A stretch of DNA of 34,849 nt from Verrucomicrobia bacterium 12-59-8 (GTDB lineage: Bacteria; Verrucomicrobiota; Verrucomicrobiae; Verrucomicrobiales; Verrucomicrobiaceae): contig NCCR01000112.1 of NCBI GenBank assembly GCA_002279765.1, positions 1 through 34,849 on the forward strand, given 5' to 3'. The notes beneath the pieces are model-generated. The model was not told the DNA's origin and searched no databases. It worked only from the letters and a program-made list of their open reading frames with translations. The translations under genes and the position numbers were made by a program. Shown piece by piece: positions 16,867-24,712 of the stretch (its first letter is position 1; each line of letters begins with the position of its first letter).

Positions 16867-17754
16867 TCAGTGCTCGCAGTTCGCTCCTTCTGGATCCGTG
16901 TCTTCCACCTTCGCGGTGGCTTTGAGTTCTTCGAGGAAGGCGTTGAATTTTCTGTCGCGGTACTCTTCGAGGAAACGACTCTTCACGTCGTCTTTCACCT
17001 CATCGAACGGACGTGCCACGGACGGTCTGCGTCCCGTCACGGTGCAGACATGAAAACCGAGCTGGGTGGTGAAGACGGGGCTGATCTCGCCTTCACCCAT
17101 GGAAAAGGCGATGGTTTCAAACTCCTCCATGAACTCGCCGCGTTTGAACCAGCCGAGGTCAATCTGCTGCTGCTCGCCGGAGCGGTGCTCTTCCGCGAGC
17201 TTGGCGAAGTCAGCTCCAGCTAGGAGCTGGGCGCGGACATCGCGCATGGAATGGTAAATCTCCTGGCGGCTGGTCGCCCCCTGAAGGCTTTTGGTGATGT
17301 GGGACGCCTGGATCTCTTCGTCGGTCATGTAGTGCTTGAGATTGGCCTCGTAGCAGGCTCGCAGCTCGGCCTCGGTCGGTTCAGGTTCGGGGGCGTAAAT
17401 TTCCTGCAGCGTTTTGTCCAGCCGCACACCGCCAGCCACGTTCTCGCGCACGATGGCCTCATCTTTGACGGGCATGCCGATGTTCATATAAAACTGCGTT
17501 TCACCACCGGCCTCGTCGATGAGTTTCGTCAGGCGTGCAGTGACATCTGCCTCGGAGACTTCGGGGTGGCGGCGGCGGCTTTCCTGGCCGAGGAGGGCAC
17601 GGGAAGTGAGGTTGTCCTTGGCGATGCCGCGAAATTCAGGGTCACGCTCACAGCAGGCCACCTGGAGGGTGCGTTCATAGTGTCCTTTGATGTGGCGGAA
17701 CTCCGCCTCGATGATTTCGTCGTCGATCTGTTCGCCGTTGATGATAAGTGCCAT
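16867..17754 (-). CDS. Parvulin-type peptidyl-prolyl isomerase
   Basis: From the ATG at 17754 the 295-residue product starts MALIINGEQIDDEIIEAEF, an N-terminal SurA/PrsA-like chaperone helix region (about 1-150, with a CCERDPEF motif). The parvulin domain (about 160-255) contains IQASHITKSL, the GADFAKLAEEHRSG loop, DLGWFKRGEFMEEFE and GEISPVFTTQLGFHVCTV, all at the expected spacing. A charged tail ends in NCEH. Parvulins catalyse proline isomerisation in folding. No signal peptide is visible at this start. The longer frame to 18054 overlaps the neighbouring divergent gene and is unlikely. The gene is therefore predicted cytoplasmic, or else exported by an unseen signal. Confidence 0.85.
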   Translation of the reverse strand: MALIINGEQIDDEIIEAEFRHIKGHYERTLQVACCERDPEFRGIAKDNLTSRALLGQESRRRHPEVSEADVTARLTKLIDEAGGETQFYMNIGMPVKDEAIVRENVAGGVRLDKTLQEIYAPEPEPTEAELRACYEANLKHYMTDEEIQASHITKSLQGATSRQEIYHSMRDVRAQLLAGADFAKLAEEHRSGEQQQIDLGWFKRGEFMEEFETIAFSMGEGEISPVFTTQLGFHVCTVTGRRPSVARPFDEVKDDVKSRFLEEYRDRKFNAFLEELKATAKVEDTDPEGANCEH

Positions 17755-17884
17755 ATTGGGCGAACATGGAGCGCGGGGTGGAGGGCGCAAGGTTTGACAA
17801 TAAAGACGGGGTGGCCTAAATGCTGCGTGCCATGGTCGTATTGTCCGGCATGAAAACTGCGGACAGGTCTGGCGTTTCTTCACG

Positions 17885-18844
17885 ATGATGAGATTGATCC
17901 ACCTTTTGATGACAGGAGCGGCCGCAGGGCTGCTGGCGAGTTGTGCAGACCAGGGCGTCGTGCGTGCCATCCCGGTTGCGCCGAATTCCCAGCATATGTA
18001 TGCCCAGGGAGACACTGCGCAGATCATGCCGGTGCTGCTGCCGGAGCGGCCCATGCTCGTAGCGACCTCCGGTCCCGCGATCCGTGCCGCCTCCTACCTG
18101 CTGCTGGATGTGCGCACCGGGCAGCATCTGGCGGGGCGCAGTTTTGAAACGGCTCGTGGCGTGGCCAGCACCCAGAAGCTGGTGACCGCCCTGGTGGTGC
18201 TGGATGCGGGCAATCTCGACAAGATGGTGCGCGTGCAGGCATCCGATGTGGCCGTGGAGCCGACACGGCTTGGCATCAGGCCGGGGGAGACCTATTCGCG
18301 CAGAGAGCTGCTCTATGCTTTCCTGGTGAAGAGCGCCAACGATGTCGCCAACGTGCTCGCGCGTGACAACGCGGGCAGCATCAGTGCCTTTACGGCCAAG
18401 ATGAATGCCAAAGCGCGCGCGCTGGGCTGTACGAACTCCAACTTCAAAAACCCGCACGGATTGACCGTGGGCGGGCAGTACTCCACCGCACGGGACATGG
18501 CCCGCGTGGCGATGGCAGCGTATCGCAACACCGTGATCCGCGATGTGGTGCGGAGGAGGCATCACAACTTCCGGTTTGCGAGCGGACGGATGGTCACGCT
18601 GCCGAACACCAATGAGTTGCTGGGCGTCATGCCCGAGTGCAATGGCATGAAAACCGGCTACACCGTGGCCAGCGGGCGCTGTTTGATCTCCAGTGCCGCC
18701 AGTGGCTCGCGTGAGGTGATCTTGGTGCAGCTCGGCACCAAGACGAAGTACATCTGGGAGGACGCTCGTATCATGATGAGCTGGGGCCTGCAGCGCGTAC
18801 GTTCCAGCAGTGGCGTGGCCATGACTGCGTGGCTGGGAAATTGA
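17885..18844 (+). CDS. D-alanyl-D-alanine carboxypeptidase, S11 family lipoprotein
   Basis: Family S11 enzymes trim D-Ala from peptidoglycan side chains. The 319-residue product has a lipoprotein signal with lipobox LLASC (Cys20), then the three active-site motifs: STQK (Ser95, Lys98), SAN (Ser150, Asn152) and KTG (Lys256-Gly258). HGLTVGGQYSTARDMA, typical of the family, follows the SAN motif. The C-terminal beta domain of the larger PBP5-type enzymes appears absent. Two ATGs at 17885 and 17888 are possible. It is divergent from the PPIase gene. The lipid anchor would place it in the periplasm. Confidence 0.9.
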   Translation: MMRLIHLLMTGAAAGLLASCADQGVVRAIPVAPNSQHMYAQGDTAQIMPVLLPERPMLVATSGPAIRAASYLLLDVRTGQHLAGRSFETARGVASTQKLVTALVVLDAGNLDKMVRVQASDVAVEPTRLGIRPGETYSRRELLYAFLVKSANDVANVLARDNAGSISAFTAKMNAKARALGCTNSNFKNPHGLTVGGQYSTARDMARVAMAAYRNTVIRDVVRRRHHNFRFASGRMVTLPNTNELLGVMPECNGMKTGYTVASGRCLISSAASGSREVILVQLGTKTKYIWEDARIMMSWGLQRVRSSSGVAMTAWLGN

Positions 18845-18911
18845 ACAACGTCTGTTGCGGCGAATCCATCCAGCAGCCAGATTGTTGTTACCTCCAATCG
18901 TTCAGCCAAGA

Positions 18912-20111
18912 ATGCCGTCCACCACCCTCGTCTGTCCTCACTGCGAAAAAACTGTCGAAATCCAGGTTTCATCAGTCACGCGTTCACGCCCCTGCCCGGA
19001 GTGCGGCCAGATGGTGATGCTGCAGATGGCCGAAAAGACCACCAAGACAAAGCGCCGTGCCCTGCTGATGCAGCAGAATGATCCGGCCGAGGTGGCCACG
19101 ACGAGCCAGACCCGCATGACAGAGCCTGCGTATGAGCCGCAGCCGCTGCCTGGAGATGCGTTTGATCGCATGCGCATGGATCCGGAGATCCAGCGGTTCC
19201 GGCGGCGCCTGATGCTAGGTGCCGGAGCCGTCGGTTTCATCGTGCTCGGGATAGTGGTCTGGAGCCTGATACTCTCAGCGGCAAAGCCTTTAAAACCATC
19301 GGGTTCCAAGCTGGCACACAAGGATGAAACCCCGGACCTTCAGCAGGAGACATCCATACTTCAACGGGACGATCCTCTGCCTCAAGTAAACTCCGGCAAT
19401 CTGGTGTTTCGCCCGCCGGGTAGCAATGACCTCAAGACCGCCTCGCCCCTGCCAGCTGGGAGCAATTCAAGTGAAAATCTGGCAAAGCTGGCTGCGGCTG
19501 AAGAAGTGCTGACAAAGTTTCTGCAAACCCCCAGTTGGAAACAGCGCGTGCTGCTGGTACGTGACAAGCTCCGCGTGGCCCCGCTGATGAGCATTTATTA
19601 CGCGAAGAATGCGGACGGTCAGATCGAGTTTGATTCCATAGTCGAAGCCACGGAAATCTCCCCCAAGTTCAGCGAGCACGTGGTCGTGTTCGAGGGCGGC
19701 GGGCGGCGCATGGCTACCGTCGAACACACGCCCAAAGGACCCCTCGTGGACTGGGAGTCATTCGTTGGCGCCGGTGAGATGGCCTGGTCGGACTTTCTTG
19801 AATTGAAGCAGGCCGCTCCCACCTTGTTTCGCGTGCTGGTTTCTCCCGCTGGACACTACGAAAATTCGTTCGGCGATCCTGCGGTCCTCAGTTGCTACAG
19901 CCTGCGCAACATTTCTGAACCCGGCGCCAAGGTGGTCTATGGCTACGCCCATAAGGGCAGTGAACTGGCCAAGGAACTGGACTACCGGCTGCAGCAGAGC
20001 GCTGATGCCACCGTGCCGATGGTTTTGCAGCTCAAGTTTCCCCCGGATGCACCGGTGGATTTTCAGGTTTGGATCCATAATTTCGTCCAGGCCGGCTGGG
20101 TGACCCCTTGA
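18912..20111 (+). CDS. Zinc-ribbon membrane protein, unknown function
   Basis: From the ATG at 18912 the 399-residue product begins with a zinc ribbon (CPHC at residues 8-11 and CPEC at 28-31). A charged linker and one membrane helix (about 101-123, MLGAGAVGFIVLGIVVW) follow, then a long extracytoplasmic region rich in Ser/Gly/Pro up to about residue 205. A folded C-terminal domain (about 205-399, with YYAKNADGQIEFDSI and DWESFVGAGEMAWSDFLELK) completes it. Zinc ribbon plus one helix plus an unknown domain is common in verrucomicrobia and planctomycetes. The upstream TTG at 18855 is rejected. The DUF1501 gene follows at a 104-base gap. Function unknown. Confidence 0.75.
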   Translation: MPSTTLVCPHCEKTVEIQVSSVTRSRPCPECGQMVMLQMAEKTTKTKRRALLMQQNDPAEVATTSQTRMTEPAYEPQPLPGDAFDRMRMDPEIQRFRRRLMLGAGAVGFIVLGIVVWSLILSAAKPLKPSGSKLAHKDETPDLQQETSILQRDDPLPQVNSGNLVFRPPGSNDLKTASPLPAGSNSSENLAKLAAAEEVLTKFLQTPSWKQRVLLVRDKLRVAPLMSIYYAKNADGQIEFDSIVEATEISPKFSEHVVVFEGGGRRMATVEHTPKGPLVDWESFVGAGEMAWSDFLELKQAAPTLFRVLVSPAGHYENSFGDPAVLSCYSLRNISEPGAKVVYGYAHKGSELAKELDYRLQQSADATVPMVLQLKFPPDAPVDFQVWIHNFVQAGWVTP

Positions 20112-20215
20112 CGCTCGGAAAGCCACGATTCGCGTCATTTTTCGCAAAATTTGCAAGAATGCTCGGGGGTGCCCGTAACTCCTCACGATTCCAGCAACAA
20201 TACCCATCTCTCTTT

Positions 20216-21586
20216 ATGAAAATGCATTCTCTCTGCCAAGGTAATCACCTTGATCTGCGCTCCGGTGCCAGCCGTCGTGATTTCCTCTACGTTGGCATGC
20301 TCGGTGGCCTCGGTCTGACTTTGCCTGAGATGCTCCGCCTGCAGGCCGCTCAGGTCATGCCTGAAGTGGAAACCTTCAAGCCCGTCGCTGACTCGATCAT
20401 TCACATCTACCTTCCAGGTGGCATGGCACAGCATGAGTCCTGGGATCCGAAGCCCTTTGCCTCGCCAGACTATCGTGGCCCGTTCACCCCGATCAAGACC
20501 TCCATCCCCGGCGAATACGTCGGTGAGAAGTTCACCAACATCGCCAAGATCATGAACAAGCTCACCGTCATCCGTTCGATGACCCACGGTGAAGCCGCTC
20601 ATGAGCGTGGCACGCACAACATGTTCACCGGCTACCGTCCAAGCCCGGCGATCAACATGTTCACCGGCTACCGTCCAAGCCCGGCGATCAAATTCCCCAG
20701 CTTCGGCTCCGTCATTTCCCACGAGCAAGGCAGCCGCAACAATCTGCCTCCTTATGTCGTGGTGCCAAACATGGTCGCTCCTGATCAAGGCACCGGCTAC
20801 ATGAGCAGCGCCTTTGGTCCTTTTGCCCTCGGCAGCGATCCTGCTGACAAAGGCTTCACTGTGCGTGACCTGCTCACCCCGAAAGACGTGGACGAGAAGC
20901 GTTTCGACCGCCGCCGCAACCTGCTGGGCTCGGTGGACGAGCATTTCAAAGCCGTGGAAAAAGCCGACTCCATCAGCGCCATGGACAGCTTCTATCAGGC
21001 CGCTTACGGCCTGATCAGCAGCCAGAAGGCCCGCGAAGCCTTCGATCTCACCAAGGAATCCGACAAGCTGCGTGACGAATACGGTCGCAACACCGCCGGT
21101 CAGCGCTTCCTGCTGGCTCGCCGTCTGGTCGAATCCGGTGTCCGCATGGTGTCCGTCAACTACGGCGGCTGGGATCACCATTCCAACATCAAAGACGCCT
21201 TCACCGGTCAGGCTCCGAACTTCGATCAGGCCTTCGCCCGCCTCATCACCGATCTTTCTGATCGCGGCATGCTCAAGCGCACCCTCGTCATGGTCAGCTC
21301 CGAATTCGGCCGCACTCCGAAGATCAACGGTACCAACGGTCGTGACCACTGGCCACGCGTGTTCTCCGTTGCCATGGCCGGCGGCGGCATGAAGGAAGGC
21401 TACATCCACGGTGCGTCTGACGCTCTCGGTGGTGAACCCGACCGCGATGCCGTGGGTCCGGAAGATCTTGCCAAGACCATGTATCGCCTCCTCGGCATCA
21501 ACAGCGAGAAGCGCATTATGGCCGACGGCGGTCGCCCGATCGACATCGTCAACGGTGGTCGCATCCTCACGGAAGCCCTCGCTTAA
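20216..21586 (+). CDS. DUF1501 family exported protein
   Basis: DUF1501 proteins are sulfatase/alkaline-phosphatase-fold relatives of unknown activity, abundant in planctomycetes and verrucomicrobia. The 456-residue product starts MKMHSLCQGNH and has a Tat-type SRRDFLYVGMLGGLGL (about residues 18-34). Family motifs follow: PDSIIHIYLPGGMAQHESW-like, ERGTHNMFTGYRPSPAI, PPYVVVPN, SVNYGGWDHHSN, MVSSEFGRTPKIN and GRDHWPRVFSVAMAGGG. The length is normal. An exact 36-bp tandem duplication (20618-20689) inserts 12 residues next to MFTGYRPSP. The ATG at 20216 is chosen because the upstream sequence lacks the Tat lead. A terminator follows. Confidence 0.93.
   Translation: MKMHSLCQGNHLDLRSGASRRDFLYVGMLGGLGLTLPEMLRLQAAQVMPEVETFKPVADSIIHIYLPGGMAQHESWDPKPFASPDYRGPFTPIKTSIPGEYVGEKFTNIAKIMNKLTVIRSMTHGEAAHERGTHNMFTGYRPSPAINMFTGYRPSPAIKFPSFGSVISHEQGSRNNLPPYVVVPNMVAPDQGTGYMSSAFGPFALGSDPADKGFTVRDLLTPKDVDEKRFDRRRNLLGSVDEHFKAVEKADSISAMDSFYQAAYGLISSQKAREAFDLTKESDKLRDEYGRNTAGQRFLLARRLVESGVRMVSVNYGGWDHHSNIKDAFTGQAPNFDQAFARLITDLSDRGMLKRTLVMVSSEFGRTPKINGTNGRDHWPRVFSVAMAGGGMKEGYIHGASDALGGEPDRDAVGPEDLAKTMYRLLGINSEKRIMADGGRPIDIVNGGRILTEALA
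20618..20689 (+). repeat. Exact 36-bp in-frame tandem duplication
   Basis: Two identical adjacent 36-base units (20618-20653 and 20654-20689) encode NMFTGYRPSPAI twice, in frame, inside the DUF1501 gene. The absence of any base difference implies a recent event or an assembly artefact. Confidence 0.9.
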
Positions 21587-21614
21587 TCCGCGTCGTCAGC
21601 ACAAATCACTTCAG

Positions 21615-21644
21615 AGAACCCGGACCTTACCGTTCGGGTTTTTT
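21615..21644 (+). terminator. Intrinsic terminator after the DUF1501 gene
   Basis: aacccg (21617-21622) pairs with cgggtt (21635-21640), and the T-run continues to 21644. It lies 30 bases after the stop. Confidence 0.75.
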
Positions 21645-21815
21645 GTCGGAAAATTTTGTTGATTAAAATTTCTAAGAAAACGTGACATTACACAGTGCAT
21701 CCACAAAATACATGATCTTGCAAAGTAACTCTGGCAGCGCGTTTTGCGCTGAATCGGTTGAGCGTAGGAATCCCCGTTTTGTAAAAGATCGCCAGTCAGA
21801 CGACAGTACCCACCT

Positions 21816-22349
21816 GTGAAGACTACCGCTCACCCAGACAGCTCAAAACTGAAGCATCGGCTGAAGACCATCGGCCACACCTGTGATGTGAGCTGCAATG
21901 AAACGCTGTACCGCTTCGTCAATCCCACATACTCAAAAGCCGCTGACATTGTGAGCGGTGCCGGTGCCCTGCACTCCTCGGGCAGATGGCACACCAAGGG
22001 AGCTGCCAGACTGAGCTATACCGCGCTCACGCCGGAGACCGCACTGGCAGAAGCGCAGGCTCATGTGCGTTATTACGCGCTGCCGCCCAGTAAGGCTCTT
22101 CCTCGCACACTGGTGGCCCTCAAGTTCAAAGCTAGGCGCGTGCTTGATCTGCGGGACGGAAAGGTGCGCCGGATACTGCACCTCTCCGAAGACACCATCC
22201 GCCATCTGGACTGGCGGGCGGAGAACCAGTCGGGGCAGGAATCCATCACCCAGGCTTGGGGGAAAGCCTTCGCTGACGCCGGTTTCGAAGCGGTCATCGT
22301 CCCGAGCGCCGCAGATTCCTCGGGCGCGAACGCACTCGTTTTCCCTTAA
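21816..22349 (+). CDS. RES-domain toxin
   Basis: RES toxins of type II toxin-antitoxin pairs degrade NAD+ (hydrolysis or phosphorolysis). The 177-residue product carries the expected motif series: LYRFVNP with Arg33, SSGRWHTKG with Arg57, LSYTALTPETALAEAQ with Tyr68 and Glu79, and VPSAADSSGANALVF with Ser164. The Arg57-Tyr68-Glu79 spacing of 11 and 11 fits the family. The start is GTG at 21816. About 170 AT-richer bases upstream may hold a promoter. The partner antitoxin is downstream, after a 117-base gap with a perfect palindrome. That order is the reverse of the usual antitoxin-first arrangement. Confidence 0.85.
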   Translation: MKTTAHPDSSKLKHRLKTIGHTCDVSCNETLYRFVNPTYSKAADIVSGAGALHSSGRWHTKGAARLSYTALTPETALAEAQAHVRYYALPPSKALPRTLVALKFKARRVLDLRDGKVRRILHLSEDTIRHLDWRAENQSGQESITQAWGKAFADAGFEAVIVPSAADSSGANALVFP

Positions 22350-22405
22350 AATTTGCTACCTGGTAGCCAGTTTGAAGTGGATCAAGAAGTGATATCACCT
22401 TAACA

Positions 22406-22427
22406 AATCCTGCAAATTTGCAGGATT
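22406..22427. promoter_or_regulatory. Perfect 22-bp palindrome, likely antitoxin operator
   Basis: The half-site aatcctgcaaa is followed directly by its exact reverse complement. There is no spacer and no downstream T-run, which argues against a terminator. It lies 39 bases before the antitoxin start. A dimer of the Xre-type antitoxin, or of the antitoxin-toxin complex, is the natural candidate to bind it. Confidence 0.65.
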
Positions 22428-22466
22428 ATTATTGCGCGTCCCGGGCATCAGAGGCATGGTTGCTTC

Positions 22467-22841
22467 ATGAGAAACGCCGCAACCCAGAAGCCAGTGACTT
22501 GGCAGCAGGCCAGGGAGAGCGGGACCGCGTTGTTCGTGTGGCGCAGAAACATCGGTTTAAATCGGTGTGTCTTTGCGCGGCTATCCAATTTTTCGGAGCG
22601 GACCCTTGCCACCTATGAAAAGCAAAAAAAGCTTTCAGCTCCAGTGCAGGCTCAGGTCACAGAAGCCGTGCGCCTTGTGAAGGCTTTGCTGGAATTGATC
22701 CCGGCGGAGGATCTGCCTGTATGGTTGCAAAAACCCAATCCAGGCTTCAAAGACCGCAGCCCGTGGACGCTGATCGAGAACGGTGAAAGAGATGTGATCT
22801 GGGAGATGATCCATCAGACCCGCCATGGAGCCTTTGCCTGA
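22467..22841 (+). CDS. Xre/MbcA/ParS-type antitoxin (DUF2384)
   Basis: The 124-residue product has an N-terminal HTH-like part (about 15-60, RRNIGLNRCVFARLSNFSER then TLATYEK). The C-terminal toxin-binding domain has the family pattern LPVWLQKPNPGF, SPWTLIENGERDVIWEMI and a closing HGAFA (about 88-124). In RES pairs this C-terminal tail plugs the toxin's active site. The product is small and basic, as expected. It follows the RES gene in the same direction, and the palindrome at 22406-22427 is in its upstream region. Because of the gap it may also have its own promoter. Confidence 0.85.
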   Translation: MRNAATQKPVTWQQARESGTALFVWRRNIGLNRCVFARLSNFSERTLATYEKQKKLSAPVQAQVTEAVRLVKALLELIPAEDLPVWLQKPNPGFKDRSPWTLIENGERDVIWEMIHQTRHGAFA

Positions 22842-22896
22842 CCCCGCCTCTGAAGAACCTCAGCAGATAAAGGCGGTAGCTGGAACAGATGAGTAT

Positions 22897-23781
22897 TCAC
22901 GCCAGATGCCCCAGCGCCAGCATGCCGTAGTAGGTGTACTCGCAATCCAGCATGTCATCCGTCCAGTTGCCATGGAAGCCTCCGGTGGCATTCCAGAGTG
23001 AATCGACAAAGTCGAGGCAGGGTTCCTTGAGCCGGGAGTAATCCGCCTGCACCGCATCCAGCGCATGCAGGGCCACGGCGGTGGAGAGCAGGTCGGGCAG
23101 GGGAGCGGCGGGGAGGGCCAGGAAGCCGCCTGCGGGCAGGCACTGGCGCATCAGCCAGTCCACCGCCTCAGCAGGCGGGGGCATGTCCATGTGGCGGTGC
23201 AGGGCCACCATGGCCGCCGTAGCCGTCGTGGAGCCCACGGGGATGCCGGGTTCGTTGGACCACGCACCATCCGGTGTGCGCAGGCCGCCCATGCATTCCA
23301 CCAGCCGCCATGGCTCCGGAGGGATGCAGCCAAGGTCCTGGTAGGCACCCCAAGCCAGCAGGCAGCCGTAAGCGCTGCCCTTGGCGCGCTTCGGAGCCTG
23401 ATGGTAGCCACCGTCCGGGCAGCGAAAGGCCTCGATGCGTGCCGCCAGCGCCTCACGCGAGGCCATCGGAAAATCCTGCATGCCGGCATTCGCCCAGCAG
23501 CGTGCTAGGCAGCACAGATGTACGAAGTCCTGCCGCTCCCCATCACCGAATGGCGCGAGCCAGGGCCGCACATCGGGAATCGTGGCGGCATCCACGGACA
23601 GCGCCTGCAGGCCTTCCAGGCCAAACACGGTGTAGTAGAGATCCGGCTTGTCATTGCGATCCAAGAAGCCGCCCTCTGCAGACAGGCGTGAACGCAAAAA
23701 ACCTTCAACCAGCTCCGCCGACTCACCGAGGAGTTTCGGTGCCAGGCGCGCCACTTGCAGCATCTCAAGACGAAAGGACAT
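22897..23781 (-). CDS. Prenyltransferase/terpenoid-cyclase-like alpha-toroid protein
   Basis: From the ATG at 23781 the 294-residue product shows repeated helix-turn units with Gly-Gly turn motifs: EGGFLDRNDKPDLYYT, CPDGGYHQAPKRAKGSAYG, TPDGAWSNEPGIPVGST, LPAGGFLALP and ATGGFHGNW. It ends in DCEYTYYGMLALG. These are the (alpha/alpha) toroid signatures of prenyltransferase beta subunits and squalene/oxidosqualene cyclases. The Asp and Cys in the last repeat and the Asp of PDLLSTAVAL could be metal ligands as in protein prenyltransferases. No alpha-subunit gene is nearby and the substrate is unknown. It is divergent from the tRNA gene. Confidence 0.8.
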   Translation of the reverse strand: MSFRLEMLQVARLAPKLLGESAELVEGFLRSRLSAEGGFLDRNDKPDLYYTVFGLEGLQALSVDAATIPDVRPWLAPFGDGERQDFVHLCCLARCWANAGMQDFPMASREALAARIEAFRCPDGGYHQAPKRAKGSAYGCLLAWGAYQDLGCIPPEPWRLVECMGGLRTPDGAWSNEPGIPVGSTTATAAMVALHRHMDMPPPAEAVDWLMRQCLPAGGFLALPAAPLPDLLSTAVALHALDAVQADYSRLKEPCLDFVDSLWNATGGFHGNWTDDMLDCEYTYYGMLALGHLA

Positions 23782-23891
23782 GCGCACGCGCCTAACCCGA
23801 AGCCCGCCATATCGCCAGAAGAAAGTCATTTTCTCGCTTGAGTATTCTTCGGCTTGGTCAAAACTCTCGACCCGGTTAACCCGACTCCTTT

Positions 23892-23976
23892 GCTCACGTG
23901 GCGGAATTGGTAGACGCGCTAGATTCAGGTTCTAGTAAGTAACATTGTGCTGGTTCGAGTCCAGTCGTGAGCACCA
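23892..23976 (+). tRNA. tRNA-Leu, anticodon CAG
   Basis: The acceptor stem gctcacg (23892-23898) pairs with cgtgagc (23966-23972), then comes discriminator A and an encoded CCA (23974-23976). The D-arm gtggcggaattggtagacgc is the class-II leucine form. The anticodon stem ctaga/tctag encloses the loop ttcaggt with CAG at 23926-23928. A long variable arm and the T-arm ggttcgagtcc follow. It lies 49 bases upstream of ubiE. Confidence 0.95.
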
Positions 23977-24025
23977 TCCAGCGGCAACAGTGTCGCCCCG
24001 GTTGACCGGTTATACAGAAAGTCAC

Positions 24026-24700
24026 ATGCAAGACGCAGGATTCGTGAGGCAGGCATTTGCGGGAATCGCATCGCGGTATGTGTTGGCAAATCACGTCCTC
24101 AGCCTCGGCATCGACTGCCTCTGGCGCCGCACCACAGCCAGACGCATCGCAGCACTCAAACCACAGCGCGTGCTCGATCTCGCCACCGGCAGCGGGGATC
24201 TCGCCCAGGCCATCCAAGCCGCCTGCCCGCAGGCCAAGGTCTTGGGTGCCGATTTCTCCGTACCCATGATGCGCGAGGCGCAGAAACGTCGGTTTAGCAG
24301 TCTCGTCGCCGCAGATGGACTCGCGCTACCCTTTCAAGACGGCGTCTTCGATGTGCTCACCGTCGCCTTTGGCCTGCGCAACATGGCCTCCTGGCCTGCC
24401 GCCCTGAAGGAAATGAACCGTGTGCTGCGGCCCGGCGGACGCTTGTTCGTGCTCGATTTTTCCATCCCGCGCATTCCCGGCATCCGCCAGTTGTACCTGT
24501 TTTATCTCAAGCAGATCATGACCCGCATTGCCGGCTGGATCACCGGCAAACGCGAAGCCTACGTGTACCTCTGCGGTTCCATCGAACGCTTCCCGTCCGG
24601 CCGCGACATGGAGTCCCTCATCTGCGCCAACGGCTTCGCCAGTGCCTCCTCGCGTCAGCTCACGCTCGGCATTGCTTCGCTCTATGAAGCGGTGAAGTAG
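24026..24700 (+). CDS. ubiE: Menaquinone/ubiquinone C-methyltransferase UbiE/MenG
   Basis: UbiE/MenG adds the ring methyl group in quinone synthesis using S-adenosylmethionine. The 224-residue product has the SAM motif LDLATGSGDLA (about residues 50-60), VLGADFSVPMM, DGVFDVLTVAFGLRN and VLRPGGRLFVLDFS, all in order. The N-terminal FAGIASRYVLANHVLSLGID and a C-terminal GSIERFPSG stretch are characteristic of this methyltransferase. Verrucomicrobia usually make menaquinone, so MenG is the likelier role. The ATG at 24026 is used because the longer frame reads into the tRNA. It converges on the NAD(P)HX repair gene. Confidence 0.92.
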   Translation: MQDAGFVRQAFAGIASRYVLANHVLSLGIDCLWRRTTARRIAALKPQRVLDLATGSGDLAQAIQAACPQAKVLGADFSVPMMREAQKRRFSSLVAADGLALPFQDGVFDVLTVAFGLRNMASWPAALKEMNRVLRPGGRLFVLDFSIPRIPGIRQLYLFYLKQIMTRIAGWITGKREAYVYLCGSIERFPSGRDMESLICANGFASASSRQLTLGIASLYEAVK

Positions 24701-24712
24701 CGGCGCAGGTTT

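Noticed and set aside
20183..21409. 408-codon minus-strand frame opposite the DUF1501 gene
   Set aside because: No start signal, no domain, and opposite conserved DUF1501 motifs.
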